64,000 bases of DNA, taken from contig JAWQRO010000063.1 of assembly GCA_033557835.1 (NCBI GenBank), forward strand, positions 1-64,000. The letters are read 5' to 3'. Below, piece after piece: positions 14,101 to 29,100 of this stretch. Position 1 is the stretch's first letter. Every line of letters starts with the position of its first letter. The notes beneath the pieces were generated by a model. That model was not told the DNA's origin. It was given only the letters and a program-made list of their open reading frames with translations, and searched no databases. The stretch is from Helochares maculicollis. Taxonomy: Eukaryota; Arthropoda; Insecta; Coleoptera; Hydrophilidae. The position numbers and the translations under genes are program-made.

Positions 14101-17100
14101 TAGAGAAGTCGCCGTATAAATCTTTCATGAATAGAAATGATGTACTAAAAACAATGCCCGACAACCGTTGTGGGAAGATAAGATACGAGTTAATTGTTTT
14201 AACTCGAACGATATTTCGAATTATGTCTTCTCAAAACAATCGAGAAGACAGAATGTGATGCATTAGGGAAAGCTTCGACTCGGAGGTTAACACGCTATAA
14301 TTGTATTTTGACTCGACTCTTTTTTTCGTTGCTATTGAGTATAGATACAATTACCTATTTATTGAAGCATGTAATTTGGATCTAATGATACCCCGGCATT
14401 TGGTAATAAAACGTAATAAAATATCCGTGAACGGAACTTAATTTGGAACTAATACCAAATTAACCGATGAATTAGGACCGTTTTTTGTCTTGGACAAGTA
14501 TTTTTTCCTTTAAGCATTCTGCTTTCGGCAGGATGTTAGCAATTGAATGTCAGATACAAAAGTAAGTGCTTCTGCTAATTTGTAATAGCATATCGTTACA
14601 GGAAGAAAGTACAATGAGAAACAAAACAAGACCAACACTTTTTTGTAAGGTTTCGAAACAAGTTTATTTGTTTGCTCAGTGGTTGAAAATTAATGGCAAC
14701 ATTAAATATTTAATATGCACTTGATACAGTTATGTGGTAACATAATGTGAACTTGCAATTTTCAGCCTAAAGCGCAATTTGGGCGAGGCTTTGAACCCGT
14801 TGCGCTTCATTAACTTCGCGATATTTACAATTTGTCGAGGTATTCTATCGGTGTAGTCAGTCTTAGTTACAGTTCAGACTCTTGCTAATAAAATATTACT
14901 TGCTTTCGCTATTGCTATTGACATTCAGTACGAGTTTTAAAGGTAGGTTCGGCATGGGTGTCTCGTCTAATGCATTGCAGAAATTCTTCGTGTAGAATAC
15001 TTTGTTCTAGGTGATATACATGTATAGTATTGAGAAATTCAAACGCTCGCTGTTTCTTCAGTAGGTTGCGAATGTAATCTGGAAGCTTCGGTTTCTATAC
15101 CAATTCAGTAATTCTAATTTCTACTTTTTGATTTTTAATTTTACTGAAAATTGGCCGATACGTTTATTATGTTCTTTTTGTTAGAACATGATAGTCATGT
15201 ATGTGAAACTTATTTGGAAATATTGTTTTAGAAAAAATGTAAGAGTGAATAGTATAAATGAAAATTGGCGGTTTTTACTATGAAACATATTTCTGATTTT
15301 TTTAGTAAGATATATTGCATTACGATTTCCTCTAAATTAAACAAATTAGTTTTTGCAAATTTCATGTCTTGGTTAAGTAATACAAATGTAAAATAAAATA
15401 TAAGCTTATAACATTACAAAAAGTCTCATAGAAATTTAAAATGACTGTAGTTCCTATTCTAAGTTAAAATCATAAAAAGGATGGCATATTTTCATAGAGA
15501 TTTCATTTACTAGGAATTTAATTGCTGAGCATATTGATTAAACTACGAAAATCATAACAAACCTTATGTTGATAATATCTAAAGTGAGCTGCTCTTGATC
15601 TTCATTCCTAATAAGTAAAACAATAAACAAAGACAACCGTGAATAGTTCATTGAAAGTGAAATTATGGAATTACTCTGCCATAACTCATTGTTAGAGGAA
15701 ACGAAATTAAAGCGTAATGGACACTTATTGTAGAAAATGTTCCTAAAAAATAAATTCAACTTATATTTCTTCCAACTATACACCAATTCTTAAATTACTG
15801 TTTTTTTTTCGCTTGAACTCGTAATACTTCAGTGCACGAGTTGACTTTTCCAGATTAAGTTTGAACCACTTCCCTAAGAGGCTTTAGTTTGACAAAAAAA
15901 GATACTTTCATCTACCGTACAATACTTAGAGTAGTTAGTCCTTTTCCTTTATCTGCTTCCTTTAGGAGCTACTACGATAATAGGATTGCCAGAGCATAGA
16001 TTCCCAGGCTCTACATCTCTCCGGGGGGGCATCAGTTTTTTTATAAATGGATATCTTTTGGGCGATAAAGTCAAGCTGGTAACAAGGCATTTTAATCCTA
16101 GAACTTCCTGGAGGCAAGATATCGATATTTCTAAAATAGTTATTTTTACATTTAATAACTAAAGGACCACAAATAATCTTCAATGAAAACATGAAACTTT
16201 GTTATTGCAATTAGTCAGTTTGTAATAAATGAGCCTAATTCACAAATAGTTTCTGAAAATGGAACGACATATAAGGATCGCCAATTAATATTCCAAATGA
16301 AGTCGATTCAAATTGAAGTGAAAAGTAGGCAACGTGTGCATGTCATTTATCTCATGAGGCTCTTAAATTGAAGAGATCATTGCTCCGCTCGTATTCAGCT
16401 CTTCAACGATGACAAGATAAAAATAATTTAATGTCATTGCGATGTCGTAAAAAATAGTAACGTCCTCGTAAATAACGGTAAAAGTAAATGGATCCTTATG
16501 CAGTTAGCAGGAATTTTCTATTGATTCGTTAAATCACCGCGGCAGGACTCGAAGCCCAACTGCTGCGAATGTCAAGTGCAAATAGCTGCTGCACGCGTGC
16601 ATCCGACATACATAGCTGAGCAATGCAAAATTGATGGTTCAGATGACATTTACTATCATGTTCATATTAACCGTTAAATTTATGACTATGTGTTTTAGAC
16701 GTGCACGTCGTGCATTCAAGCTGGATAATTTACAAAGAGATGAATTATGCTTGCTCAAATTACCAATTAAAATATTACGAGATTAGTTTTCCCATGCGCC
16801 CATAAATTTTCAGGACCAGGTTTATATAAGCAGATCAATCAGTATAATTTCATATAGCGATACGAGTGCATGAGTTTTTATTCGCCAGCACGATTGCATA
16901 TTATTAACTTCTGAAAATATCGTTTTAAGAATTTCGTACGCCGGCAATAACACTTTCGTTTGTTGGCATTCAGAAACAATTATGATTTTAAGAGATCGTA
17001 TTGAATAGTTTCTATTTCACAACGCAATGATTTAAGGAATAACAGAATGAAATATGAAATTTTTGTCTCGAAACTAACACATTTTGAACGGATAAGCTAA

Positions 17101-20100
17101 CGGATATAACTGGACTGCCTACGTAGCAAAATTTGGGATGTGTAAATTGCACATTTGGAAATGAAGCAAAATATTTAAAGTAACAACATGAAATAAAAAA
17201 ATTAATATATCTTCTCTAACAAGTTAATAGATAAGAGAAAAATCATCACGCTTTAAACTTTTGCTGTAAAAGTAAACTCAAATATATTTTCGTTATGTGT
17301 GGTACAATCCCATCTATGACCGCATATTTGGCTCTTAGAGCAAATTATAACATTTTGTTTGTGCGCAGAAGAAACATGGTATTTTTTTCTGAGGTTTTAA
17401 TTTTATGTTGCCTGTCATAAATTGTTTTAATTTTTCGGAGCATATTTGATAGAGTTTTTTATAATAAAAAAGCATCTTCAATACCCTTTAGGCTAAAACA
17501 TTTTCGTGACATCAAGTTCCAAGAAGAAAATCTCCTATTGTATTATACAATAATAACTGTACATTTAAACTTTATGTATGAAACAACGGTTTCCATTCGA
17601 TCATATCTTGTATACTCCAAGCTACACTAGTAATTAAATTTGTACATCAAAAGAGATTAAAATCAGAATGGTAATAACCTAATATAAACTATTGCGTTTC
17701 TCTCTATACCATTATTTCTTAGCCATTTCTCAGCTTTCGATGTAAAGACAACTACCCAGCACTTCAACATTGCAAGTAGTTCGTCTAATAAACAAATAAT
17801 TTCCAATTAATAATTATTTTTATGGAAAAATATGGTATTATTGTAAAACTTGAAATTAACTTTCAGCTCAGGAAGTCTAATTTAATTTTAAGTTAAGTAA
17901 CTTACACGCCTAAGCTATTATTAGTACGCATTTCATACTAATTTGTATAATTTTATGCGTATTTTATCATATGCTGATAACAAATATATATAATTATCCG
18001 CATAACCACAGGATATTTCATAAGCAGCCTGTAGTCAGAAATGCCAGACAAGATAAACGTACCGACAGAAGCTAAACTAGTGCGACTATCTAAAATATTT
18101 ACATAAACAATAGAAATCACTTCTCAACAACACTGAACCTTCGAAATGTACACTTCAATAATACGGGGTAGGCATCGTAAATTATCAGTCTCACGTGACA
18201 AGAAAACAATCTGACAAAGCAACAATTTTTCAGTATAATCTCCCCCTAAATTCAATAAATTTATTACAATATACTCTTGTAAAATTCTGGAAAAAGAAAA
18301 AATATTCCCGCGGCTGCAGTCCTAAGTAGACGCTTTAAATTATTTAATGTATGGGGCAAGTTACATTTTTAGAATGTTGTTTGGCTATGAAAATTTGTAG
18401 CTTAATTATTGCTTATGTTTCTTTTATAATTTAATACAGCACTTTGAAAACTAGGCGATGTAATTTCTATTTGTGCATATGTAAGAGAATTTTAGTTTCA
18501 AGTAAATGATCCTAACGTATAAAATATGCATTTCCTTGATTCTCTTTAAAAACATGTACATTATATTTTAGTTTCAGTTATACTTTAGATAGATAAAACG
18601 CAAAGAATTTGCTTATAAAATATTACCAAATAATTAATATTGTCCAGATATTTTACTTCTTTAATTTTATTTAAGAATGCTAGTCTCATCCAAATAAAAA
18701 TCGTTGATCGAGCGATATGTATGCACATAACGTGCTACAACTAAATATCGACAATGTTTAAGGAAAAGGATGTTGAAATTAATGTTTGCCAAGAAGTGTA
18801 ATGACAAAAAACTTTTGTGTATAGTATACAAATGAACTTTAAAAGCAAAAAAAAACATTTCAAATGTATATTTTACATGACATAATTTGTGTAGCTGAAG
18901 TGTTCCGCTATCTATTAGCGTTTATCATGAATACTAAAAGCTATCCATATTTCCACCAATTTAACAAAGAGAATATTTGTAAGCAATCGAAAAGCTTCGC
19001 GTGCTACAAATCGAAAATAATATCGTACCAAAATGTAAGTACTAAGTAAGAACTAGGTTGAACACACTCCACATATGTATAATAACAATTGTGGCGTTAA
19101 ATCGAATTTCACCCGCTATTTTACCAAAAGATAAATTGTTTCGTGTGTTCAACTTAGCAGCGCACATTCACTAAGAAAATTATCTTATTTGTTCTAGAGC
19201 GGTTTTTTTACGGCGTTGGTTGGGTGGATTTAAAAAGCGTATAATTTTCTATGTCAGTTACGGTTCGGTTTTATTGGTTCTGAAGACGATAAAAACCTCA
19301 CCTGTGCTGCTGTGGTTCTGTAATAAAATTCACGTTGAATGTGTCTATTTGATTTCCTAGCGGTATTCATTATGCCGTTTAAATTCATTAAATTGCCGTT
19401 TAGTATAAAAAGAAAGTCTACGGTTAAGTAAATTTTGCCATTATTGGGGAATGTTCTGAAAAAAGTCGTTCTAAATTTGCTTAATAGCTTTGATAATACC
19501 AATTTATTACGACTGGTAGAAATCTTATTAAGTACTTATTTTTGCCTACATAATTTGATATGTTTCATGCATATCCAATAAATAGGGTATCGAAACAATT
19601 TTGAATACTTAACTAAACAAACAATTCCCTTACACATTCTCTATCGGTGTTGTTGTTTATGTATATCCATCATAGTGTCACGTTTTAGAGGGTATCGTAG
19701 TTTATTTAAATTCCACTCGAGTTAATGTTCTACATTTGGATATGTCTAGATACATCACCAATTATCAGGGCAATCAATATTCCGCCCTATCATTATTGGG
19801 TAAACGTTCTTCTTGCGTTGAACCAATTGTTGATAGTAACCTCGACCCAAATATAGACACGCCAGGTATTTAGAGTGGGTCTAATAATAGAGTACTATTT
19901 TGTTGGTATAATTTATTTTACTTTTATAGTTTTGACTTTTTCTCTTGGTAACACGATGGGAGTTTTGTCTAGAATTTCAATTAAAAAATGATGTGTAAAT
20001 ATGAAAATAATAATTAAAGGTAGTACCTATCCCATGGAGAGATGGTGGCAGATACAGGTGAATATTCTTCAGGAAGTACATTTCCATAAAATTAACTCTA

Positions 20101-23100
20101 GCCTAAGAATTTAAATATTTCCTATTCACATCATTATACCAACCTACAGACATGAACACCGCTAGCTCCCTGATTCATGACTATAATCAAGACTTTCTTA
20201 TATGGAAATGCTGGGATATTTAAATGTAATCTAATGCGGAGCCGCAAAAGAACTCAGGATGCTATTTTTAAGATAACCACGCTAAAGGTTTCATATTTGG
20301 ATACACGCTAGCTGTATGTACATAACTGTTTACAAAGCAGTTAAATCTTTTAAAGGAATTTGTATTATTATATATTTGTTTGGCATTCTTGCAAACTTAT
20401 AATTATTGTGTTACAAAGACTTCTAAATTTCTAGGATAAAAGAGTTTTTCCATTGAATTGTAGACATTTACTTATTATTTATGGTTTTCTAAACTCTTAA
20501 TTCCTTGATCATTTTTGTTTCGTATCGTATGATGGATTGTACTATGAACTTGGTGCACTTAGTTAATGTGACATGGAAGTAGGAAAATTTTAATACTTAT
20601 GCTAAAAATAAACCTTAATTTCCTTAAGAAAACAATTTAAGGATAAAATGCACTAACGACATTTTAGTAAAAGAGAGTGCGAGAGCGATATAGAGCGAAA
20701 ACTGGATGAAAAGTAAAAAGCGAACTTTTTGCATTTTTCCACAATGATTTCCGAAAAAATGAATTTTTGCAGGGCCTATTTTGCATATTTTGAGCTATAA
20801 GACAATTTATTTACTAGGAATCTAGATTCTCACAAATACCTACGGATATACAACATTCCAGAACGTGAAACGCAAAAAACACATATATTAATATTTGAAA
20901 GTAAACCCCATTTTAATCGGTTCATTCCATGTGAACATCAGCATTAATTAATGAATTGAATAGCAATGAAGGTGGTAACGAGACACTCTAGTAGGTACAT
21001 GTTATAAATATGTGCGAAACGCACGTTCTCATTTTAACCGGGAACTAGTAATTTGTTTAGTATGATAATTTCATACACAAACACAAACGCGAACAAGGCG
21101 GGAAATTTATTTTCTTTAACGCTAATTAATTGTATAATTATAGGCTGTCCGATGTATTTAATCCTGTCCATTTTAAATGGTTGTAAATGCGCTGCTGCTA
21201 GATGCAACTCCACATTTAAAGATCAAGTTCAGATGTATCATAAGCAGACCTAAAGTATCATTAGTTATCTCGGAGTGGTAAGTACTTTCTAAAGGAGTCA
21301 ATGCTCGGTAGCTTTTGGTGCTCAGAAGAAAGTTAAATTAAACCAAATTTGGCTTCTGATGTTCTTGAGCGATCGTTATCACAGTAATTACGCCCGATAA
21401 TCGCTAGCATCAGTTTTTCTACAATAGCGTGGCATTTAACAGCCGCTGCGAGAAGTGTTTAGTTGAAAAAATCTATGCTCTTTTGAAAGTGAAGTTATTA
21501 TAATTCTTCGCTACTGCAACGAATTGCTGAAGGTGGAACTTGACTACATCAATCATCCCATTATAAATATAACTAGATTATTATGAAAGCTTTGTTTCTT
21601 AAATATGAGTATTCTTGTTTCTCACGGCGGGGAAGTAGACATTAATACAAAGAGTAATTAATGATTTGCTGCGGATAAGTATCTTCCAGCAGAGAGATAT
21701 ATTAGTTTGAAATACTTTTCTTTATTTGTTGATACCACTGTTGTGTATTTAGTTACAATTTAAATATCATTTCAAATGTAGCCATTCTTCTCAATTTCAT
21801 TTTGATCTACATTGTGTAATGTCTTTCATATTTGGCAGGCGGAAGAGGCAGGAGAATGAGACACCTATTCCTGTCAATTCAGATTTTCTGCCTGTTAGAT
21901 AATTTTCAATGACCATCTCGAAAAATTCAAGTTTGGATCCAATTTTTTTATTGTTGGACAAAAAAGTGAACTAGTGATCTTCCCAAATCTTGCTGTATCC
22001 GCTGAAATCAGTAATCAAAAGAAGCAATACCTGGTGAATATGGCGGGTATTATATATCGCTTTAGTGTACCACATATTTTGACAATTTTTACAACATGAA
22101 ACGTCCTGTAGAAGAATAATGTTATCGCATATTTGTATCTTGACTGCTTTTCAGAAGCTGAACGAATTAGTTATAGCAATTTGAAGCTTTTTTTGCCTTT
22201 CAATTAACCTTTTAACGTTTCTCGGTTTCAATTCATGAAGAACGTGTTTGTGATTTTGAATCATTCCGATGGATTTCAACCGCTTGTTAAGTTATTGCAA
22301 AGGTATCTGCAAGCTCCTCTTGTATATGAGCTAATCTTCAGCAAACAAAAGTCATCGAATTTTTTGGGTGCTCAGAGAGAGGGGCTTGTTTTCAACGATG
22401 GAATCTCTACTCTTTAAGCATCCACATTTTTTCTCTACATGATTTATTAGTAGGAGAATTGTTGTCATAAACTTTTACAACAATTTCTTCTAATCAAAAC
22501 ACAAAAATAAAATTTCCCGTAAATGCTGATTAGCTATCACAAAATTCGACATTTTCAATACAGTAAAAATAAGGATTTTGTATGAAACTCAGCGTCAAAA
22601 CTGTAGTTGATTAACGGTTTTTTAAGCAATCAGTCAGTTATTCTGAGAGTCATGTCATTTAATCAGACCAACATGTTTTCTACTATGATACAATAGTTCA
22701 TATAATAAATTTCAACAGTAGGAGCTAGTTTTAGCGACTACAAATAGCCTAGTTGAATAGCAATCCACTTCTGTTTGACTATCTTATAGTTTCTAATAAA
22801 TTTGCCTTAATCGTAACATTTTACTAAGTATGTGTTTTATAGAACACAAAATAATATCAGGTGTCGCATATATCAGCTAACTCTTTGGCCGTCATACTAC
22901 CAAATCAACTGCAAGTACTAATTATTATTGTAAGGTTGTTTAGCCTAAGGTGAGAGATACCTATAGAAATCACTTAGCAAATCACTTTTGTCCCGAAGAC
23001 ATAGTTAATGCTACATTCTATTATGAGCCCAGGCAATTTCCATATTCATTATGCGGAATCACTTTAAAGTATTATAATTTGCTCTGCTGCATATTGGTTG

Positions 23101-26100
23101 CAATCAGAAGACTGCAATTTAAATAACATATTGTAATCGTGAATTGCAAATCAAATACTTAGCTTTTATTATGAGAACATGAATATTTTTCTTCGATGTG
23201 TGGTACTAAGCTTTTCCTCAATTGAGAGGCAATTGATTAATTGCGAATGTGAATCAAATTGTAATCATTAAAGCCTTTTCACTTTCTCTTCTAACATTTC
23301 GAACTTATAAAAACGGCTTATAATCTATAATTGCAAAGCAAATAAGCCTCTTTCTTGTCATTAAATGTATATCAATAGATAATGCGTGTGGAAATATTAA
23401 TTTTCTTCGACATAATTACCCATGTAGATGTCTTGGTTCATTAAACCTGTTTGTCTTAAACGTAGGTGAGTTAACGATGCCGACATTGTGTCTTCGAAAC
23501 ACAACGTTATAATTATTGTCTTTCGAATTATTTAAATAACTGCAAATTTATGACAGCGACATTCTTCTCTAATTGTAGGATAAATTTGATATAGATTGTA
23601 AAATTTAAATATTGGAAAAGTATTAGAGTGCATCCAAAACGCGTTTTTAATAATTTGCTCTGTTTGTAGAAGAGATTTTAGTTCCAATTTTTATTGTTAG
23701 AAACTAAATGACCAAAACTATTTTAATAATAATGTTTAAACATCTTACTTAAAATTAATGATGTTTATTTAATTTGTATAATCTTTAATGATTTATTGTT
23801 TGCCCGTATGGCATTTTTATCCATACACACATATATGACAGGTATGTACATGAATCTTCAATCTTCAGTTTTATGAATTTCTTGCTCTGAATTTGAGCTT
23901 TCGAAGCTAACTGCCGTTATACTTAAAAATCTAACACTCGGTTTTTTGGCAAAGACTTGTAGATATCACAAAACATTTCTTGTCCCCCTGGTCTACAGAA
24001 TACGTAACTAACAGTAAATAAATAATCAAACGAGTGAATCTAAATTTATCATTGACTACTCATTTCTATCAATGCGCGAGCTATTCATGCTTTCTTTCTT
24101 ATTAATGAATATTTTTTATGAAGTTAATTTCAGATTTTCATAAGCTTCTTCTTTAAAATTGCACTAAATTATGAATATTAATCAGTTCGGTAGTTCAGAA
24201 CATTTTATTTATAATATATACTCCAATTGAGTTTATGTGGATTAACTATTTCTGTACGGAGGTGACATTATTTTTAGTTAACTGGAAATACACACTCGGA
24301 CCTATGATTAGATGCTTCGTACTACAATAGAACCAGTTACTATTTTTTTACATTTTGCATTTATTTTTAGCAACAGGCATATGTAAATATGTAAATAGTG
24401 CTTGACTACTTAAACAAATTTATGTTTCTATAGAAAAAAGACAAACCTCATTAATGAGCTTTGTGTTTCAAATAAACACGTATTGTATACAATTGTAATG
24501 GTTTAATAACATTAATAACAAAACAAAATGAAGTTGATATTTTTACAGCGCTAGATTGCTTAGCCGTAAAACTATTATCAATTTATCTCATTGTTTACTT
24601 TTGCAACTTTAGCTGCCTTTTATGTAAAGTTGAATAAAACATACTTATAATTACACTTCAAGCTGTGTGAATGTACCCGTGTTTACTTTCAATTAAATAG
24701 AGATAATTATATTTATTAATAATTTTCTGCTTGTCATTGAAATAAGCTAGAACTTTATATAATACATCATTACGTACATACGAGTTGTTTTTTGCCATAC
24801 AATTGAATTTGTTCAGTCCATTTAAACACATCCACTCGGCAAGCGACGGCAAGCAGTGTTTCAGTGGCACTTAAGTACGTAACCATTCAAACAGTAATTT
24901 TGATCTACCATTATCTAATATGAGAGGTGTATTCTTGTACTGGGTAAATATTTAATCATGTAACAAACTATTCACAATTATCTATAGTTCTTTTTCTAAA
25001 AACAAGTGCATAAAAATATTTTATCATTTAAAAATCAAATCTTATACTTCTTTCCTTATTTGCAGAGTCCACAAGATGAATCAGACAATAAGAAGAAATA
25101 CCCTCCATACACCAGAGGGGTTGCTATGTCTTTCGGGTTCAAGAGGCGTCCTGCCAGCGCCCATGTCATCGGTAACACCAATGCAGCTCGCCGCTTAGCC
25201 AACGCTGATGTTATAGACAGGAATGGCAACGGAGAAACGGAACCATTAACTACAAACGCCGCCCCAACCGGCCGTACAACCCCAAGGCTTCCTGCTCCAA
25301 AAAAGGAACCAAATGCCACCAGAGTCAGCCGTTTTGGGTTCCGACAACCTCCTTCCAATAGATTAAACAAAGTGTCGGACATCAATACGCCACCTCCAAC
25401 GCATATAGAATGTACAAACAACAACTTTGAAATCACCCAGTCACCCAAACCATCAACCCTCCCACAACCAAAGGTCGTTGTAAACTCTAGTGCCACGGAC
25501 AGTAACAAAAATAAAACCTCCTCAGCCATTCCTCCTCCTACAGGTAAATTCACTCTACAATCGAGCCACCTACCCAAACCCCAAATACCCGTAATTGAAA
25601 CGAAGGCAGCCAAAACATTGGCTAACACGAATAGAAAAATAAGTGCTACTATGCAACCTTCGGGTGATGAAGGATCCTCCAAAGATGGTTCCCTTACTGA
25701 AGACTCGGGCGTTGGCAGTCATACAAGCGGAAACGTCGTCGAATCTGACACGCTAAAAGGCATAGAACAATTAGATAGCTCACCTACTTTTGGAATAAGA
25801 AAATCAAGGCAGAAGACCAGAAACTTAGGCGTAGTCGTATCTGGTAATACATTTGACGTGAAAGACTTGGAAGACAACTCCGAACCCGAAGTTTCCCTTC
25901 CTCGTTTACCCAGCGCTTTCCAGCCAACAACCTACAACACAGGATTTGTTAGAGAGAGGGCGCTGCAGTATCAAAGGCAGTTAGATAGGGACAAAAGGAA
26001 AATATCCGTCACATCATCTGAAGGCTGCAGCGATGATTATGGAGAAGAAGAAAAGACTTACAGGGAAAAATACAAGAGTGAGAAATCTTTTATTAAACCA

Positions 26101-29100
26101 ATTCCGAAAACATTCCTTAAAAATAGGCAGTTCAAAGAAGATTCGAGTGTTACAAGCTCTGATGATCATGATTGGGCATATGCAGGCGAAGCTATGGCGG
26201 ACACTGTCAGCTGCAGCTTTAGCTCCAGCGATGAAAGTAAAGATAAAGAGCAATCTCCATTACCAGCGCAAAGAAATGTAGCCAACGCTTCAAATTTAAG
26301 TTCTGCTTTACAAAACCTAATTAATGCTACAGTTACAAACTCCATTCCTAAACATGAAATTAAAAATGTACTCTTAAGCTTAGAAGATCCTAAATTTGCT
26401 GCAATTGCAGCCGCTAGCAACAATGGCAGTTTCATAGAGGATGAGACTTCCCCCGTTGACAGTCTCATTTGTAGCTATTCAGAATCTGATGAGTTTATGA
26501 AGAAAAAGTTGAATGGAAGCTCTTCTAATTCTAAAGATATTAATGAGAAGTTAACGCTAAGCCCTTCCAGTCCGGGAACTCCAACGAATGCTTCTAATTC
26601 TCTTTCCTTATCAGAAGGCAGGGATTTTTTAATTGATGATGAAATAGCTGATCAGCCGGCTTTGATATTTGATGATACTATTACTAACGGTGGAAACAGT
26701 GAAACTTTTAGTGCCACACACAATTCGGAGACTACTCCCACTTTGGTCGATTCTACGCCGAAACCGAAAAGGAGAATACTGAATGCTTTTGAAGGAAGTC
26801 CTTTAGCCTTAAAAAATAGGAAGTTTCTGAGAAGCAGAGCAGGATCCGTGGATACACTATCGCCTTGTGAAAGTATTGCTTCTGATGACCTCATGCTAGA
26901 TTTTGATAAGAGTCAAAGTAGTGGCTTAGAAGATATAGAAAGGTATGCAAAAATGATATTTATAATTTATAATAAACTCAATTATGCTCATCTTTGATAT
27001 TCGTTCACCACTTTTACTGTTTTATTACATGGTGTTCCATATGTGTCTAATACTTATCCATTATTATTATAGTTACAAGTTTATATTTATGATATGTCTA
27101 ACTTTTGTTGTAGTATTTTCTTAATGTGTCAATTTATGTAATGTATACTGTGTTCCTACCATATAGGCAACACAAATCTCTTAAATCAGATTGCAGAATT
27201 CAACACCTTCATTGGTGAACGGAAAGGACTTTGTGTCTAGCGAATGACATAAAGTCTTAACCATCAATAAATTTATTATCTATAGAAACCGAATGAACAT
27301 ATGCAAGAAAATTTTTACTTGGGCAATATTTGCTACAATAACTTAAAACTGTAAATTAATTATGCACTCCTTGTATTTGAGAAGGTAAATAATTATTTGT
27401 GAATAATTTGTACATGAATTCATGGAACGCTTGCCATATCAAACATTTAATCTTTAATTTGATGAAAAACTGTTGGTTCTGTTACTTAGTGATGGTTTTG
27501 TTGTGTGATTCTATAGCAGGGATGCCCTATTTGAAATGAATGCAAAATTTCCTAGGTGGAGGTCTCTTATAAGCATGACTTTGTTGCTAATCGTAGACTA
27601 TTTTGCAATTCTTCGCGCATATGGAAATACATTGATGATGGCAAGAGCACAATGGCCACCGAAGCATAATGAGAAAATCAGTTTAATCAAGCAAAAAATG
27701 TCACTAAACCAGACATATATAACTTTTTTAGCAGAAATTTGATCACTTAGTGAGGGCTATTGAGGAGCTCTATTCAATTTCACACACATGTGGTTTATTC
27801 TCATAGAAAAAATAGAAAAATAGAATATATATGAAGGTAAAGTAAAATTAAACCGTATAAAATATTACTGTGAGATGAAAACATTTAGTTTATGATTTTC
27901 TTCAACATAAGGATGAAAATTGTTACATTACACTTTCTAGAAAGTTTACTTTACTTCGATTACTAAAAAATAAATTGCCATTTTATAAAAAAATTTAGAT
28001 GAGTTCAAGCAATTCCGAGTCCTAATTATCTTACAGAAGTTTTTTTTTGCAAAATTCTCTATTTTACAATTCATGTTTTCAATATGAAGCAGGTTTGGTT
28101 GCATATTTATTACATAGCGGATTTATTCTTCAGTACCAAACACTGAAGCCTGTGCTTAAATTTATATTAATATACATATATTATTAAAAATATTGCTAAT
28201 GAAGGAAAACTCATCATTACTTCCTTCGGATTTAATTTTGTAATTTTATTTACATACCTACAGGTCACTGATTAATTGGATTATGGTAGTCTCCCTTTTA
28301 TGAAATATAACTTTTAATTTTCATATATTTTTATTTTTGATTAAAGTCGTAATATAATAATAATTAGGAAATATAGATTTATACATGGAGGATACACCAA
28401 GTGTTAAACTTATTGCAACTCTGATAATTTATTGTTTATACACTTCATTCACAAGCTACTAATTTATGTATTTATATTTTAGGTCTGATCGAAATAGTGG
28501 TGGATTTGCCAGCCTAGATGAGACTGTAATAAAATTTGATAGTGATAGAAGATGTAATGAGATAAGAGACTGGTCTGCCATGTTAGGAGGTTTGGATAAA
28601 GCTTCCAATAAGAGGTAGGTATTGGATTGTAACAAAAATTGTACATTGTGTTGTAAGTTTGTGCTTGAAATATGTTTGGTTATATACAACACACATACAT
28701 TTACACGTTTACATACAAACACACTTATAGCAACATATCACATTAAGATATTATTTGGTTTTGGTCCAACACGATATTGTGACTGAAAAAACGTTTTAAA
28801 TAGTCAGATTTCTTTAAAAATTATGGTTGTATTGTGAGCATAATATGCTAAAGCCAAAATCAAACTATATTTGTTAAAGAAACATGTAGGGCACATTATT
28901 AGTGAAAATAGAGACACCTTGGACGTACTATCTTATTCAACTTTCAAGTATCTTCATTTTATACATTTATGTAGCAATAGTTGCCTATGCTAACGTACAA
29001 GTACTAGCCAATATTTGTATAAAATTACTCTAGTGCAGGTGAAAGTACTTTTTCTGCCACTTCCTTCATTTTGATTTTGTATTGTGTGGTAGCAATGATA

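Larger units (their letters stand above)
10381..25065. other. Large presumed CCSER intron
   Basis: Apart from the mariner element and the mariner relic listed separately, I see no coding exon or RNA gene. The short open frames here lack coding-like composition. Confidence 0.5.

Noticed and set aside
25056..25682. 208-codon open frame on the minus strand
   Set aside because: It is the mirror of the serine-rich CCSER exon. That exon is open on the sense strand over 1.9 kb with correct splice sites and family motifs; the antisense frame is a by-product of its codon bias.
27536..27742. 68-codon plus-strand frame in the intron after the serine-rich exon
   Set aside because: No splice sites in a suitable phase and no family resemblance; upstream and downstream CCSER exons join directly without it.
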